DNA of 64,000 nt from CAYMZZ01 sp044463125 (GTDB taxonomy: Bacteria > Bacteroidota > Bacteroidia > Chitinophagales > Chitinophagaceae), in assembly GCA_044463125.1 (NCBI GenBank), contig JBIQMS010000012.1, forward strand, positions 1 to 64,000, in the 5' to 3' direction. The stretch's first letter is position 1, and each line of letters starts with the position of its first letter. A program made the position numbers and the translations under genes. Positions 7,298-14,570 of this stretch are shown here, in pieces. A model generated the notes under the pieces. That model made no database searches. It worked only from the letters and a program-made list of their open reading frames with translations, and had not been told where the DNA came from.

Positions 7298-8149
7298 ATG
7301 AACCTAAAGATCGCTATTCAGAAATCGGGGCGTTTGCACGAAGATTCCATGCGCTTGCTCAAAGAATGTGGCATTGAAATTTCCAATGGGGCCAACAAAC
7401 TGAAATCAGCAGCGGGCAATTTCCCGCTCGAAGTATATTTCCTGCGCGACGATGATATTCCGCAGTATGTGGAAGACGCGGTGGCCGATATTGGCATCGT
7501 GGGCGAGAACGTGGTCTTTGAAAAAAAGAAAGAAGTGGAAATGCTGGAATTGCTGGGTTTTGGAAAATGCCGGCTGTCCCTGGCGGTAGGCCGAAATGAA
7601 AATTATACCCGCGACGGCCTCCAGGGCAAACGCATCGCTACCAGCTATCCGGTTATCCTTTGCGAATGGTTGAAGGAGAAAAAGATTGAAGCCGAAATTC
7701 ATGAGATCAGCGGAAGTGTGGAAATAGCGCCGGGTATTGGACTCGCCGAAGCCATCTGCGACCTGGTAAGCAGTGGCTCCACTTTGCTGACCAATGGGTT
7801 GAAAGAAGCGGAAACCATCCTGCATTCCCAGGCCGTCCTCATCCGCAATCCGCGACTTGCTGCCGATAAGAACAAAATTCTGGAGAGCCTGTTGTTTCGG
7901 ATCCGGGCAGTGAAAAAAGCAAAAAACAACAAATATATATTGCTCAACGCGCCCAATGAAAAGCTGGAACAGATCATCGCATTGTTGCCCGGTATGAAAA
8001 GCCCAACCGTACTGCCTCTCGCAACTTCCGGTTGGAGCAGTGTACACAGCGTGCTGAATGAAAATGATTTTTGGAACATAATCGAACAGTTGAAAGAAGC
8101 GGGTGCCGAAGGAATTCTGGTAGTGCCCATCGAAAAAATGATTGTATAA
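7298..8149 (+). CDS. hisG: ATP phosphoribosyltransferase (long form)
   Basis: The 283-residue first enzyme of histidine synthesis, joining ATP and PRPP. The length indicates the long, self-sufficient HisG form: two catalytic lobes (to about residue 210) plus a C-terminal ACT-like regulatory domain (about 211-283) that in relatives binds histidine for feedback inhibition, so no HisZ partner is needed. Visible landmarks are KIAIQKSGRLHEDS at the start, DIGIVGENVV, and DLVSSGSTLLTNGLKE, the PRPP-binding segment. It is the first gene after the attenuator, so both its expression and its activity are probably controlled by histidine. Confidence 0.96.
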   Translation: MNLKIAIQKSGRLHEDSMRLLKECGIEISNGANKLKSAAGNFPLEVYFLRDDDIPQYVEDAVADIGIVGENVVFEKKKEVEMLELLGFGKCRLSLAVGRNENYTRDGLQGKRIATSYPVILCEWLKEKKIEAEIHEISGSVEIAPGIGLAEAICDLVSSGSTLLTNGLKEAETILHSQAVLIRNPRLAADKNKILESLLFRIRAVKKAKNNKYILLNAPNEKLEQIIALLPGMKSPTVLPLATSGWSSVHSVLNENDFWNIIEQLKEAGAEGILVVPIEKMIV

Positions 8150-8204
8150 GAAATGGGGGACGACCCATCGGTTTTATTAAACAGATTGGTAAAAGCATTG
8201 AATA

Positions 8205-9479
8205 ATGAAAGTTTTGCAGAATCCGGATCGGAACCTATGGCCTGAAATTTTACAGAGGCCTGTGTTGGATGCTGGTGACCTTGAAAAGCAGGTGCGCACT
8301 GTAATGCAGGCGGTCCGCGAAAATGGCGATCATGCCTTGCAAGAATATACCCGCCGGTTTGATGGCGTAAGCCTGGAAGGTTTTCGTGTGTCGGATGATG
8401 AATTGAAGCGAGCCAAAAATCTCGTTCCTGATGAATTGCGTAAGGCCATTGAAACGGCTGCGGAAAATATTCGTCGCTTTCATGCGGCGCAGATCAAAGC
8501 GGAGAGCAGCCTGGAAACAGCTCCGGGTATTCGCTGCTGGCGTCGGAGCGTTGCCATCGATAAAGTGGGGCTCTATATCCCGGGTGGCACCGCGCCCCTC
8601 TTTTCCACAGTGCTGATGCTGGGCATACCGGCGGGTTTGGCCGGCTGCCAGCGCATCATACTTTGCTCACCGCCCGCACGCGACGGTTCCATCCATCCTG
8701 CCATCTTATTTGCGGCAGAAGTGGCGGGCATCCGCGAAATATACAAGTTGGGTGGTGCGCAAGCCATCGCGGCTTTCAGTTATGGAACGGAATCCATTCC
8801 ACGGGTGGATAAAATTTTTGGTCCGGGAAACCAATACGTTACCTGTGCGAAACAGTTGGCACAAATGCAAGGAACTGCCATCGATATGCCTGCCGGTCCC
8901 AGCGAGGTTTGTGTGCTGGCCGACCACACAGCCAATCCGGCCTGGGTAGCAGCCGATTTGCTGTCGCAAGCCGAGCACGGACCGGATAGCCAGGTGTTGC
9001 TGGCGACAACAGATACTTCACTTCCTGAGAAGGTTATGAAGGAACTGAACATCCAGTTGCCAAAACTTCCTCGTCGGGAAATGGCTGAACAGGCACTCGC
9101 CAATAGCAAAGCCGTGGTATATTCCGAACCGGAAGCCTTGCTCGACCTGGTGAATGAATATGCGGCCGAGCACCTGATTATCGCTTGTAATGAACCGGAA
9201 AAATGGGCCGACCGCATTCGCAACGCGGGTTCGGTTTTCCTGGGTCATCATTCACCTGAATCCGTAGGCGACTATGCATCAGGTACCAATCACACGCTCC
9301 CTACCAATGGGTTTGCCCGTGCATACAGCGGGGTAAGCGTTGACAGTTTTGTAAAAAAAATTACCTACCAGCAACTGACCCCTGAAGGGCTGGCCTGTAT
9401 TGCAGGTACCGTTACAACCATGGCCCTGGCCGAAGGACTGGATGCTCACGCAAGAGCTGTTGAAATTCGATTGAAATAA
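8205..9479 (+). CDS. hisD: Histidinol dehydrogenase
   Basis: A 424-residue, full-length zinc enzyme that oxidises L-histidinol to L-histidine in two NAD-dependent steps, the end of the pathway. Seen in sequence: the signature region VDKIFGPGNQYVTCAK, the MPAGPSEV segment, SQAEHGPDSQ with a probable zinc-ligand His, the catalytic Glu-His pair in AAEHLII, and ASGTNHTLPT near the C-terminus. It follows hisG after 55 bp with no terminator and precedes hisC by 18 bp, so it belongs to the same transcript. Confidence 0.96.
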   Translation: MKVLQNPDRNLWPEILQRPVLDAGDLEKQVRTVMQAVRENGDHALQEYTRRFDGVSLEGFRVSDDELKRAKNLVPDELRKAIETAAENIRRFHAAQIKAESSLETAPGIRCWRRSVAIDKVGLYIPGGTAPLFSTVLMLGIPAGLAGCQRIILCSPPARDGSIHPAILFAAEVAGIREIYKLGGAQAIAAFSYGTESIPRVDKIFGPGNQYVTCAKQLAQMQGTAIDMPAGPSEVCVLADHTANPAWVAADLLSQAEHGPDSQVLLATTDTSLPEKVMKELNIQLPKLPRREMAEQALANSKAVVYSEPEALLDLVNEYAAEHLIIACNEPEKWADRIRNAGSVFLGHHSPESVGDYASGTNHTLPTNGFARAYSGVSVDSFVKKITYQQLTPEGLACIAGTVTTMALAEGLDAHARAVEIRLK

Positions 9480-9497
9480 AGAAAAGACCCTTCCATT

Positions 9498-10562
9498 ATG
9501 TTTGATTTGAATAAACTGGTTCGACCTTCCTTACGCGATATTAAACCCTATAGCTCCGCCCGCGATGAGTTTAGCGGGGAAGCACAGGTATTTCTGGACG
9601 CGAACGAAAATAGCCTGGGCACTCCTTTGTTGAAATGGTATAACCGCTACCCCGATCCATATCAACGGCAGGTGAAAGAATCCATAGCTTCCGTGAAGCA
9701 GGTAGATCCACAAACTATTTTTCTCGGAAACGGAAGCGATGAATGTATTGACCTGCTATACCGCTGCTTCTGTGAACCGGGTAAGGATAGCGCGATTATT
9801 TGTCCGCCCACTTATGGTATGTATGAAGTGAGTGCGCATATTAATGATGTGCAGCTCATAAAAGTGCCGCTGCTTCCCAATTTCCAGTTGAATACCACGG
9901 CCATCCTCGATGTGGTGCAAGCGCATACAAAATTGATCTGGCTGTGTTCTCCCAACAATCCCACGGGTAATAGCTTGCATTACGAAGACGTGGAACTGTT
10001 GCTGAATAATTTTGACGGGCTGGTGGTGGTGGATGAAGCATATATCAATTTCGCCCGGCAGCGTTCCCTGCTCGCGCAGTTGTCGGAATATCCCAACCTG
10101 GTAGTGCTGCAAACTTTTAGCAAAGCCTGGGGAATGGCGGCGTTAAGACTGGGTATGGCATTTGGATCAACAGAGCTGGTCAGCTGGCTCAACAAGATTA
10201 AGCCTCCCTATAATATTAGCCAGGTGACACAGGAGCTGGCTTTACAGGCCTTGCAGGATGTGGGTATGGTGAATGATATGATCCGGGAAATTGTGGCGAT
10301 GCGCGAAGCGCTTGCCGGCGTATTTGCCCGCATGCCCATAGTACAGCAGGTCTTTCCCAGTGATGCGAACTTCATCCTGGTTAAAATGACCAATGCCACC
10401 GCCGTGTACCAATACCTTTTAACCAAAGGTATTGTTGTGCGCGACAGAAGCCGGGTAGAGCTCTGTGAGGATTGCCTGAGGATCACTATTGGAACAGAAA
10501 AAGAGAATACCGAGTTGGTGGATGCGCTGGCAGAATGGCAGAACGTTGTACGTAGTACGTAG
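9498..10562 (+). CDS. hisC: Histidinol-phosphate aminotransferase
   Basis: A 354-residue class I/II PLP aminotransferase that converts imidazole-acetol phosphate and glutamate to histidinol phosphate. The PLP lysine is in LQTFSKAWGMAALRLG; the SPNNPTGN and VVVDEAYINF segments hold cofactor-binding Asn, Asp and Tyr residues; a conserved C-terminal Arg is in DCLRITIG. Oddly, the last codons and stop (VVRST, then TAG) are made of the ACGTAGTACGTAG repeat that starts the array between hisC and hisB, so the C-terminal tail is repeat-derived. Confidence 0.95.
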   Translation: MFDLNKLVRPSLRDIKPYSSARDEFSGEAQVFLDANENSLGTPLLKWYNRYPDPYQRQVKESIASVKQVDPQTIFLGNGSDECIDLLYRCFCEPGKDSAIICPPTYGMYEVSAHINDVQLIKVPLLPNFQLNTTAILDVVQAHTKLIWLCSPNNPTGNSLHYEDVELLLNNFDGLVVVDEAYINFARQRSLLAQLSEYPNLVVLQTFSKAWGMAALRLGMAFGSTELVSWLNKIKPPYNISQVTQELALQALQDVGMVNDMIREIVAMREALAGVFARMPIVQQVFPSDANFILVKMTNATAVYQYLLTKGIVVRDRSRVELCEDCLRITIGTEKENTELVDALAEWQNVVRST

Positions 10563-10693
10563 TACGTATTACGTTGGGTTTAGAATTTAAGGTTGAAAGC
10601 GATGAAAAGATTATTGTAGCCATACAAAATTGACAAAAACAATATAGACACATATTACCAAAAACGTAAAACGTATTACGTAAAACGTACAAC
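10543..10693. repeat. Nested ACGT/TTTAGGG inverted array inside the his operon
   Basis: The left outer arm (10543-10575) is a run of ACGTAGTACGTATTACGT-like units; the right outer arm (10661-10693) is its approximate reverse complement. A short degenerate inner unit (GGGTTTAGAATTTAAGG, 10576-10594) follows the left arm. The array overlaps the end of hisC and stops 4 bp before the hisB ATG, so a long hairpin would sit in the middle of the his mRNA. Confidence 0.8.
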
Positions 10694-10697
10694 ATCT

Positions 10698-11828
10698 ATG
10701 CAGCCCATACTTTTCCTCGACCGCGATGGCGTTATTTTTCGTGAGCATCCGCCGGATTTCCAACTGGATCATATCAGCAAGATCCGTTTTATGCCCGGCG
10801 CCATTACTGCTCTTGGCCGGATTGCCCGCGAGCTGGATTTTTACAAAGTACTTATCAGCAACCAGGATGGCCTGGGTACAGACGCTTTTCCGGAGGATGA
10901 TTTCTATCCCTTTCAGGACCTGATGCTGCAAACACTGTCGGGAGAAGGATTTGATTTTGATGAAGTGCATATCGACAAAAGTTTTGAGTGGGAAAACCTG
11001 CCCACACGTAAGCCGGGCACCGGTCTGCTTACGCATCTGATCAATCATCCCGACTATGATCTGTCGCGCTCCTATATGGTAGGCGATCGTTGGACGGATA
11101 TGGAGCTGGCGCGGAGAATGGGCGTGAAGGGAATTTTGATTCGTTCGCCGCATCTCCCTTTAACCAAAGAACAGGAGGCTGAATATGCCGATGTAATTGT
11201 GCTGGCAACGGATGACTGGCAGGAGATCTTTCAGTTTCTGAAAGATGGTCAGCGTAAAGTGACCCATATCCGTAAAACCAATGAAACGGATATCCGTGTG
11301 GAGTTGAATGCGGATGGCTCGGGGCTGGCCAATATCAATACCGGCATCGGCTTTTTCGATCATATGCTGGAGCAGATTGCCCGGCATGGAAAGCTGGATC
11401 TTTTAATTGAATGTAAAGGTGATTTGCATATCGACGAACACCATAGCATTGAAGATACCGGACTGGCGCTGGGTGAAGCTTTTGCCCTGGCGCTGGCCGA
11501 TAAAAGGGGGATGGAGCGCTATGGGTTTGCGCTTCCCATGGACGAAGCAGATGCCAAAGTATTGATTGATTTTGGTGGAAGGCCCTGGATTGTTTGGGAA
11601 GCAGAGTTTAAGCGGGAGAAAATTGGGGAGATGCCCACCGAAATGTTCTTTCACTTTTTCAAGTCGTTTAGTGATGCGGCACGATGCAACCTGCATGTAC
11701 AATGCCGGGGCGACAATGAGCATCATAAAATAGAAGCCATCTTCAAGGCATTTGCTAAAGCCATCCGGATGGCGGTGCGAAAAGATCCCTTTTCCAATTA
11801 TTTACCCAGTACCAAAGGAACACTCTGA
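10698..11828 (+). CDS. hisB: Bifunctional histidinol-phosphatase / IGP dehydratase
   Basis: A 376-residue fusion catalysing two steps. Residues 1 to about 170 are a HAD phosphatase (motif I LFLDRDGVI, motif II LISNQDG, Lys in TRKPGTG, motif IV MVGDRWTDME). Residues about 185-376 are imidazoleglycerol-phosphate dehydratase with its metal-binding histidine motifs FFDHMLEQIARHG, DEHHSIEDTG and EHHKIEAIFK. The zinc-binding Cys/His loop known from E. coli HisB, just before the RKP lysine, is absent here (HIDKSFEWENLPTRKP has no Cys). The gene follows a repeat array rather than hisC directly. Confidence 0.95.
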   Translation: MQPILFLDRDGVIFREHPPDFQLDHISKIRFMPGAITALGRIARELDFYKVLISNQDGLGTDAFPEDDFYPFQDLMLQTLSGEGFDFDEVHIDKSFEWENLPTRKPGTGLLTHLINHPDYDLSRSYMVGDRWTDMELARRMGVKGILIRSPHLPLTKEQEAEYADVIVLATDDWQEIFQFLKDGQRKVTHIRKTNETDIRVELNADGSGLANINTGIGFFDHMLEQIARHGKLDLLIECKGDLHIDEHHSIEDTGLALGEAFALALADKRGMERYGFALPMDEADAKVLIDFGGRPWIVWEAEFKREKIGEMPTEMFFHFFKSFSDAARCNLHVQCRGDNEHHKIEAIFKAFAKAIRMAVRKDPFSNYLPSTKGTL

Positions 11829-11853
11829 GCTATACAGGAATTAATTATACTAC

Positions 11854-12435
11854 ATGGTAGCGATTGTAAAATACAATGCAGGCAATATTCGATCCGTACT
11901 CTTCGCGATGGAGCGCCTGGGTGTGCAGGCGGAAGTAACGGACGACCCGGAAAAGCTGATGGCGGCGGACAAAGTCATTTTCCCGGGTGTGGGCGAAGCG
12001 GCTTCGGCCATGCGTTACCTGCGGGAGCGCAAACTGGATGAAGTAATCCGTCAGCTCCGACAGCCCGTATTGGGTATATGCCTGGGCATGCAGCTCCTTT
12101 GCAGGCATAGTGAGGAAGGGGATACCCGTTGTATTGCTGTTTTCGACAACGATGTGCAGCGTTTTACCGGCGACCTGAAAGTGCCCCAGATTGGCTGGAA
12201 CCTGGTCAGCGGTAAGCCAGGCAGCGCATTATTCGCCGGATTGGAGCAGTCGGCCTATTTCTATTTTGTGCATTCCTATTTTGCCAACCTGGGGGCAGAT
12301 ACCCTTGCTGAAACCACTTATATCGTTCCCTTTAGCAGCGCGCTGCAAAAAGATAATTTTTACGGTGTGCAGTTCCACCCCGAGAAAAGTGCAGCGGCAG
12401 GAGAACGTCTTCTTCAAAACTTTTTAAACCTGTAG
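11854..12435 (+). CDS. hisH: Imidazoleglycerol-phosphate synthase, glutaminase subunit
   Basis: A 193-residue class I glutamine amidotransferase that feeds ammonia to HisF. The triad is visible: nucleophile Cys in LGICLGMQLL, and His and Glu in YGVQFHPEKS. The oxyanion strand region KVIFPGVGEAASAM is also typical. It lies 25 bp after hisB and 13 bp before hisA, and works as a heterodimer with the hisF product encoded one gene further on. Confidence 0.95.
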   Translation: MVAIVKYNAGNIRSVLFAMERLGVQAEVTDDPEKLMAADKVIFPGVGEAASAMRYLRERKLDEVIRQLRQPVLGICLGMQLLCRHSEEGDTRCIAVFDNDVQRFTGDLKVPQIGWNLVSGKPGSALFAGLEQSAYFYFVHSYFANLGADTLAETTYIVPFSSALQKDNFYGVQFHPEKSAAAGERLLQNFLNL

Positions 12436-12448
12436 AAAAAACCTTGCA

Positions 12449-13177
12449 ATGGAAATAATTCCGGCTATAGATATTATTGAAGGAAAATGCGTTCGCCTTA
12501 CACAGGGTGATTACGCGCAGAAGAAGATTTACAATGAGAATCCACTGGAAGTGGCGTTGCAATTTCAGGACGCGGGCCTTCGGCGCCTTCACCTGGTTGA
12601 CCTCGATGGCGCCAAAGCAAGATCCGTGAAAAACTGGAAAGTACTGGAAATCCTAGCAACCAAAACGGAGTTGTCCATTGATTTCGGTGGAGGGTTGAAT
12701 ACGGAAAAAGATGTACAAATTGTGTTTGATTCAGGCGCCCATTTCGCAACAGTGGGGAGTGTGGCGGTAAAGAACCGGTCAGAACTCTTGCGCTGGATGA
12801 ATTTGTTTGGCGCCCATCGCTTTTTGCTCGGAGCCGATGTAAAGGATCGCGAAATTGCCATACATGGTTGGACGGAATCGGCGGGCAGGGATATTTTTGA
12901 ATTCCTCGACGACTATACCACACAGGGCATTGAACAGGTGTTTTGCACCGATATTGCAAAGGATGGACAACTGGCTGGTCCATCTCTGGAGCTTTACAAA
13001 GAAATTGTGGAGCGCTACCCAAATCTTTATTTTATAGCGAGTGGCGGTGTATCCTCCCTTGCCGACCTGGAAGCGCTGGCGGCGATTCCCTGCTCGGCTG
13101 CTATTGTCGGCAAAGCCATTTACGAAAACCGGATTACGTTGCCGGAACTTAAAAAATTTATGGAGAATGCTTACTAA
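12449..13177 (+). CDS. hisA: ProFAR isomerase (HisA)
   Basis: A 242-residue (beta/alpha)8 barrel catalysing the Amadori rearrangement of ProFAR to PRFAR. The N-terminal strand has PAIDIIEGKCVRL with the catalytic Asp; the second catalytic Asp is in CTDIAKDGQLAGPS; phosphate-binding segments are FGGGL and ASGGVSS. Its 3' end overlaps the start of hisF by 11 bp, indicating translational coupling of the two related barrels. Confidence 0.95.
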   Translation: MEIIPAIDIIEGKCVRLTQGDYAQKKIYNENPLEVALQFQDAGLRRLHLVDLDGAKARSVKNWKVLEILATKTELSIDFGGGLNTEKDVQIVFDSGAHFATVGSVAVKNRSELLRWMNLFGAHRFLLGADVKDREIAIHGWTESAGRDIFEFLDDYTTQGIEQVFCTDIAKDGQLAGPSLELYKEIVERYPNLYFIASGGVSSLADLEALAAIPCSAAIVGKAIYENRITLPELKKFMENAY

Positions 13178-13925
13178 GCGTATCATACCCTGTCTCGACA
13201 TAAAGGATGGCCGTACCGTAAAGGGTACCAATTTCGTTCAGCTCCGCGATGCCGGCGATCCGGTGGAACTGGCGGCGCTCTATGCCGCACAGGGCGCGGA
13301 TGAACTTGTTTTTCTCGACATCACGGCTACCCATGAGCGTCGTAAGACCCTGGTGGAACTGGTGAACCGTGTGGCTCACCAGGTAAATATTCCCTTCACC
13401 GTAGGTGGGGGTATCAGTTCGGTGGAAGATGTGTCACTGCTGCTGGAAAATGGAGCAGACAAGATTTCCGTGAACTCTGCCGCTTTCCGCCGGCCTGAAC
13501 TCATCACCGAGCTGGCAGCGGAGTTTGGCAGCCAGTGTGTGGTACTCGCCATTGATACCAGGCTCGAAGAAAATGGCGACTGGTATGTGTACCTGAATGG
13601 CGGCAGAATAAAAACGGATAAACGCTGTGAGGACTGGGCAAGGGAAGGCGTGGAGAGAGGGGCAGGTGAAATACTGTTGACCTCCATGAACCATGATGGC
13701 ACCAAAGCCGGCTTTGCGCTCGACATCACGGGAAAGCTGGCGCGTAGCCTGCCGGTACCCGTTATCGCCAGCGGGGGTGGGGGCAAGCCTGAGCACTTTG
13801 AGGAAGTATTCCGCGAAGCAGGTGCCGACGCAGCCCTGGCAGCGAGCATCTTTCATTTTCGCGAAGTGAACATACCTGATTTGAAACGATATCTTTCACA
13901 ACATCATATACCTGTTAGATTATGA
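13167..13925 (+). CDS. hisF: Imidazoleglycerol-phosphate synthase, cyclase subunit
   Basis: A 252-residue (beta/alpha)8 barrel that uses ammonia from HisH to make imidazoleglycerol phosphate and AICAR. The open frame extends upstream to 13041, but the family start MLTKRIIPCLDIKDG fixes the ATG at 13167, inside the end of hisA. The catalytic Asp residues lie in CLDIKDGRTVKG and LTSMNHDGTKAGF; phosphate sites are VGGGISS and ASGGGGKPE. It overlaps hisI by 4 bp (ATGA). Confidence 0.96.
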   Translation: MLTKRIIPCLDIKDGRTVKGTNFVQLRDAGDPVELAALYAAQGADELVFLDITATHERRKTLVELVNRVAHQVNIPFTVGGGISSVEDVSLLLENGADKISVNSAAFRRPELITELAAEFGSQCVVLAIDTRLEENGDWYVYLNGGRIKTDKRCEDWAREGVERGAGEILLTSMNHDGTKAGFALDITGKLARSLPVPVIASGGGGKPEHFEEVFREAGADAALAASIFHFREVNIPDLKRYLSQHHIPVRL

Positions 13926-14518
13926 TTCCGAAAATTGATTTTTCAAAATATGCTGATGGATTGGTGCCGGCCATTGTGCAGGACGCTAATACACAACGCG
14001 TGTTGATGCTGGGCTTCATGAACCAGGAAGCTATGGAACTCACAGTAGAAACGGGCAAAGTTGCTTTCTACAGCCGCAGCCGCCAGCAGTTGTGGACCAA
14101 GGGAGAAACCAGCGGGAATTTTCTGCACTTTGTTTCCATGGAAGCCGATTGCGATGCGGATACCCTGCTGGTGAAAGCTAATCCCGAAGGACCCGTATGC
14201 CATACGGGCGCCGACACCTGTTTCAGGGAAGCCAATGAAGGCGATTTTCTGCAAACCCTTGGTAATATAATTCGCCAACGCTATGATGACCGTAGTGGTG
14301 GTTCTTATACTTCCTCCCTGTTCAACAAGGGCATTAATGCCGTCGCGCAAAAAGTGGGCGAGGAAGCTATTGAATTGGTAATTGAAGCAAAAGATAATGA
14401 CGAAAGCCGCTTTTTAAATGAAGCAGCCGACCTTTTGTTCCATTACCTGGTGCTTTTGCAGGCAAAAGGGTATAGCCTGGAGAATGTCACGGCAGTGTTA
14501 AAAAACCGCCATAAGTGA
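13922..14518 (+). CDS. hisI: Bifunctional PR-AMP cyclohydrolase / PR-ATP pyrophosphatase
   Basis: A 198-residue HisIE fusion for steps two and three of the pathway. Residues 1 to about 105 are the cyclohydrolase, with FYSRSRQQLWTKGETSGN and the metal-binding segments DCDADTLL and CHTGADTCF. The remainder is the all-alpha pyrophosphohydrolase with EEAIELVIEAK and NEAADLLFHYLVLL, whose Glu/Asp residues bind magnesium. It is the last gene of the operon and completes the set of histidine enzymes; the 52-bp gap to the next gene holds no clear terminator. Confidence 0.95.
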   Translation: MIPKIDFSKYADGLVPAIVQDANTQRVLMLGFMNQEAMELTVETGKVAFYSRSRQQLWTKGETSGNFLHFVSMEADCDADTLLVKANPEGPVCHTGADTCFREANEGDFLQTLGNIIRQRYDDRSGGSYTSSLFNKGINAVAQKVGEEAIELVIEAKDNDESRFLNEAADLLFHYLVLLQAKGYSLENVTAVLKNRHK

Positions 14519-14558
14519 TTAGCGACGCCGCAGATTTGTTTTATTCACCGCCTTCCTG

Positions 14559-14566
14559 AATATTTG
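14559..14566 (+). promoter_or_regulatory. -7 promoter box for the TonB receptor gene
   Basis: AATATTTG matches TAnnTTTG at 7 of 8 positions and ends 4 bp before the ATG, predicting a leaderless transcript separate from the his operon. Confidence 0.45.
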
Positions 14567-14570
14567 CGCC

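Noticed and set aside
14519..14570. Cobalamin riboswitch before the BtuB-like receptor gene
   Set aside because: Only 52 bp separate it from hisI, far too short for a B12 riboswitch, and no B12-box sequence is visible.
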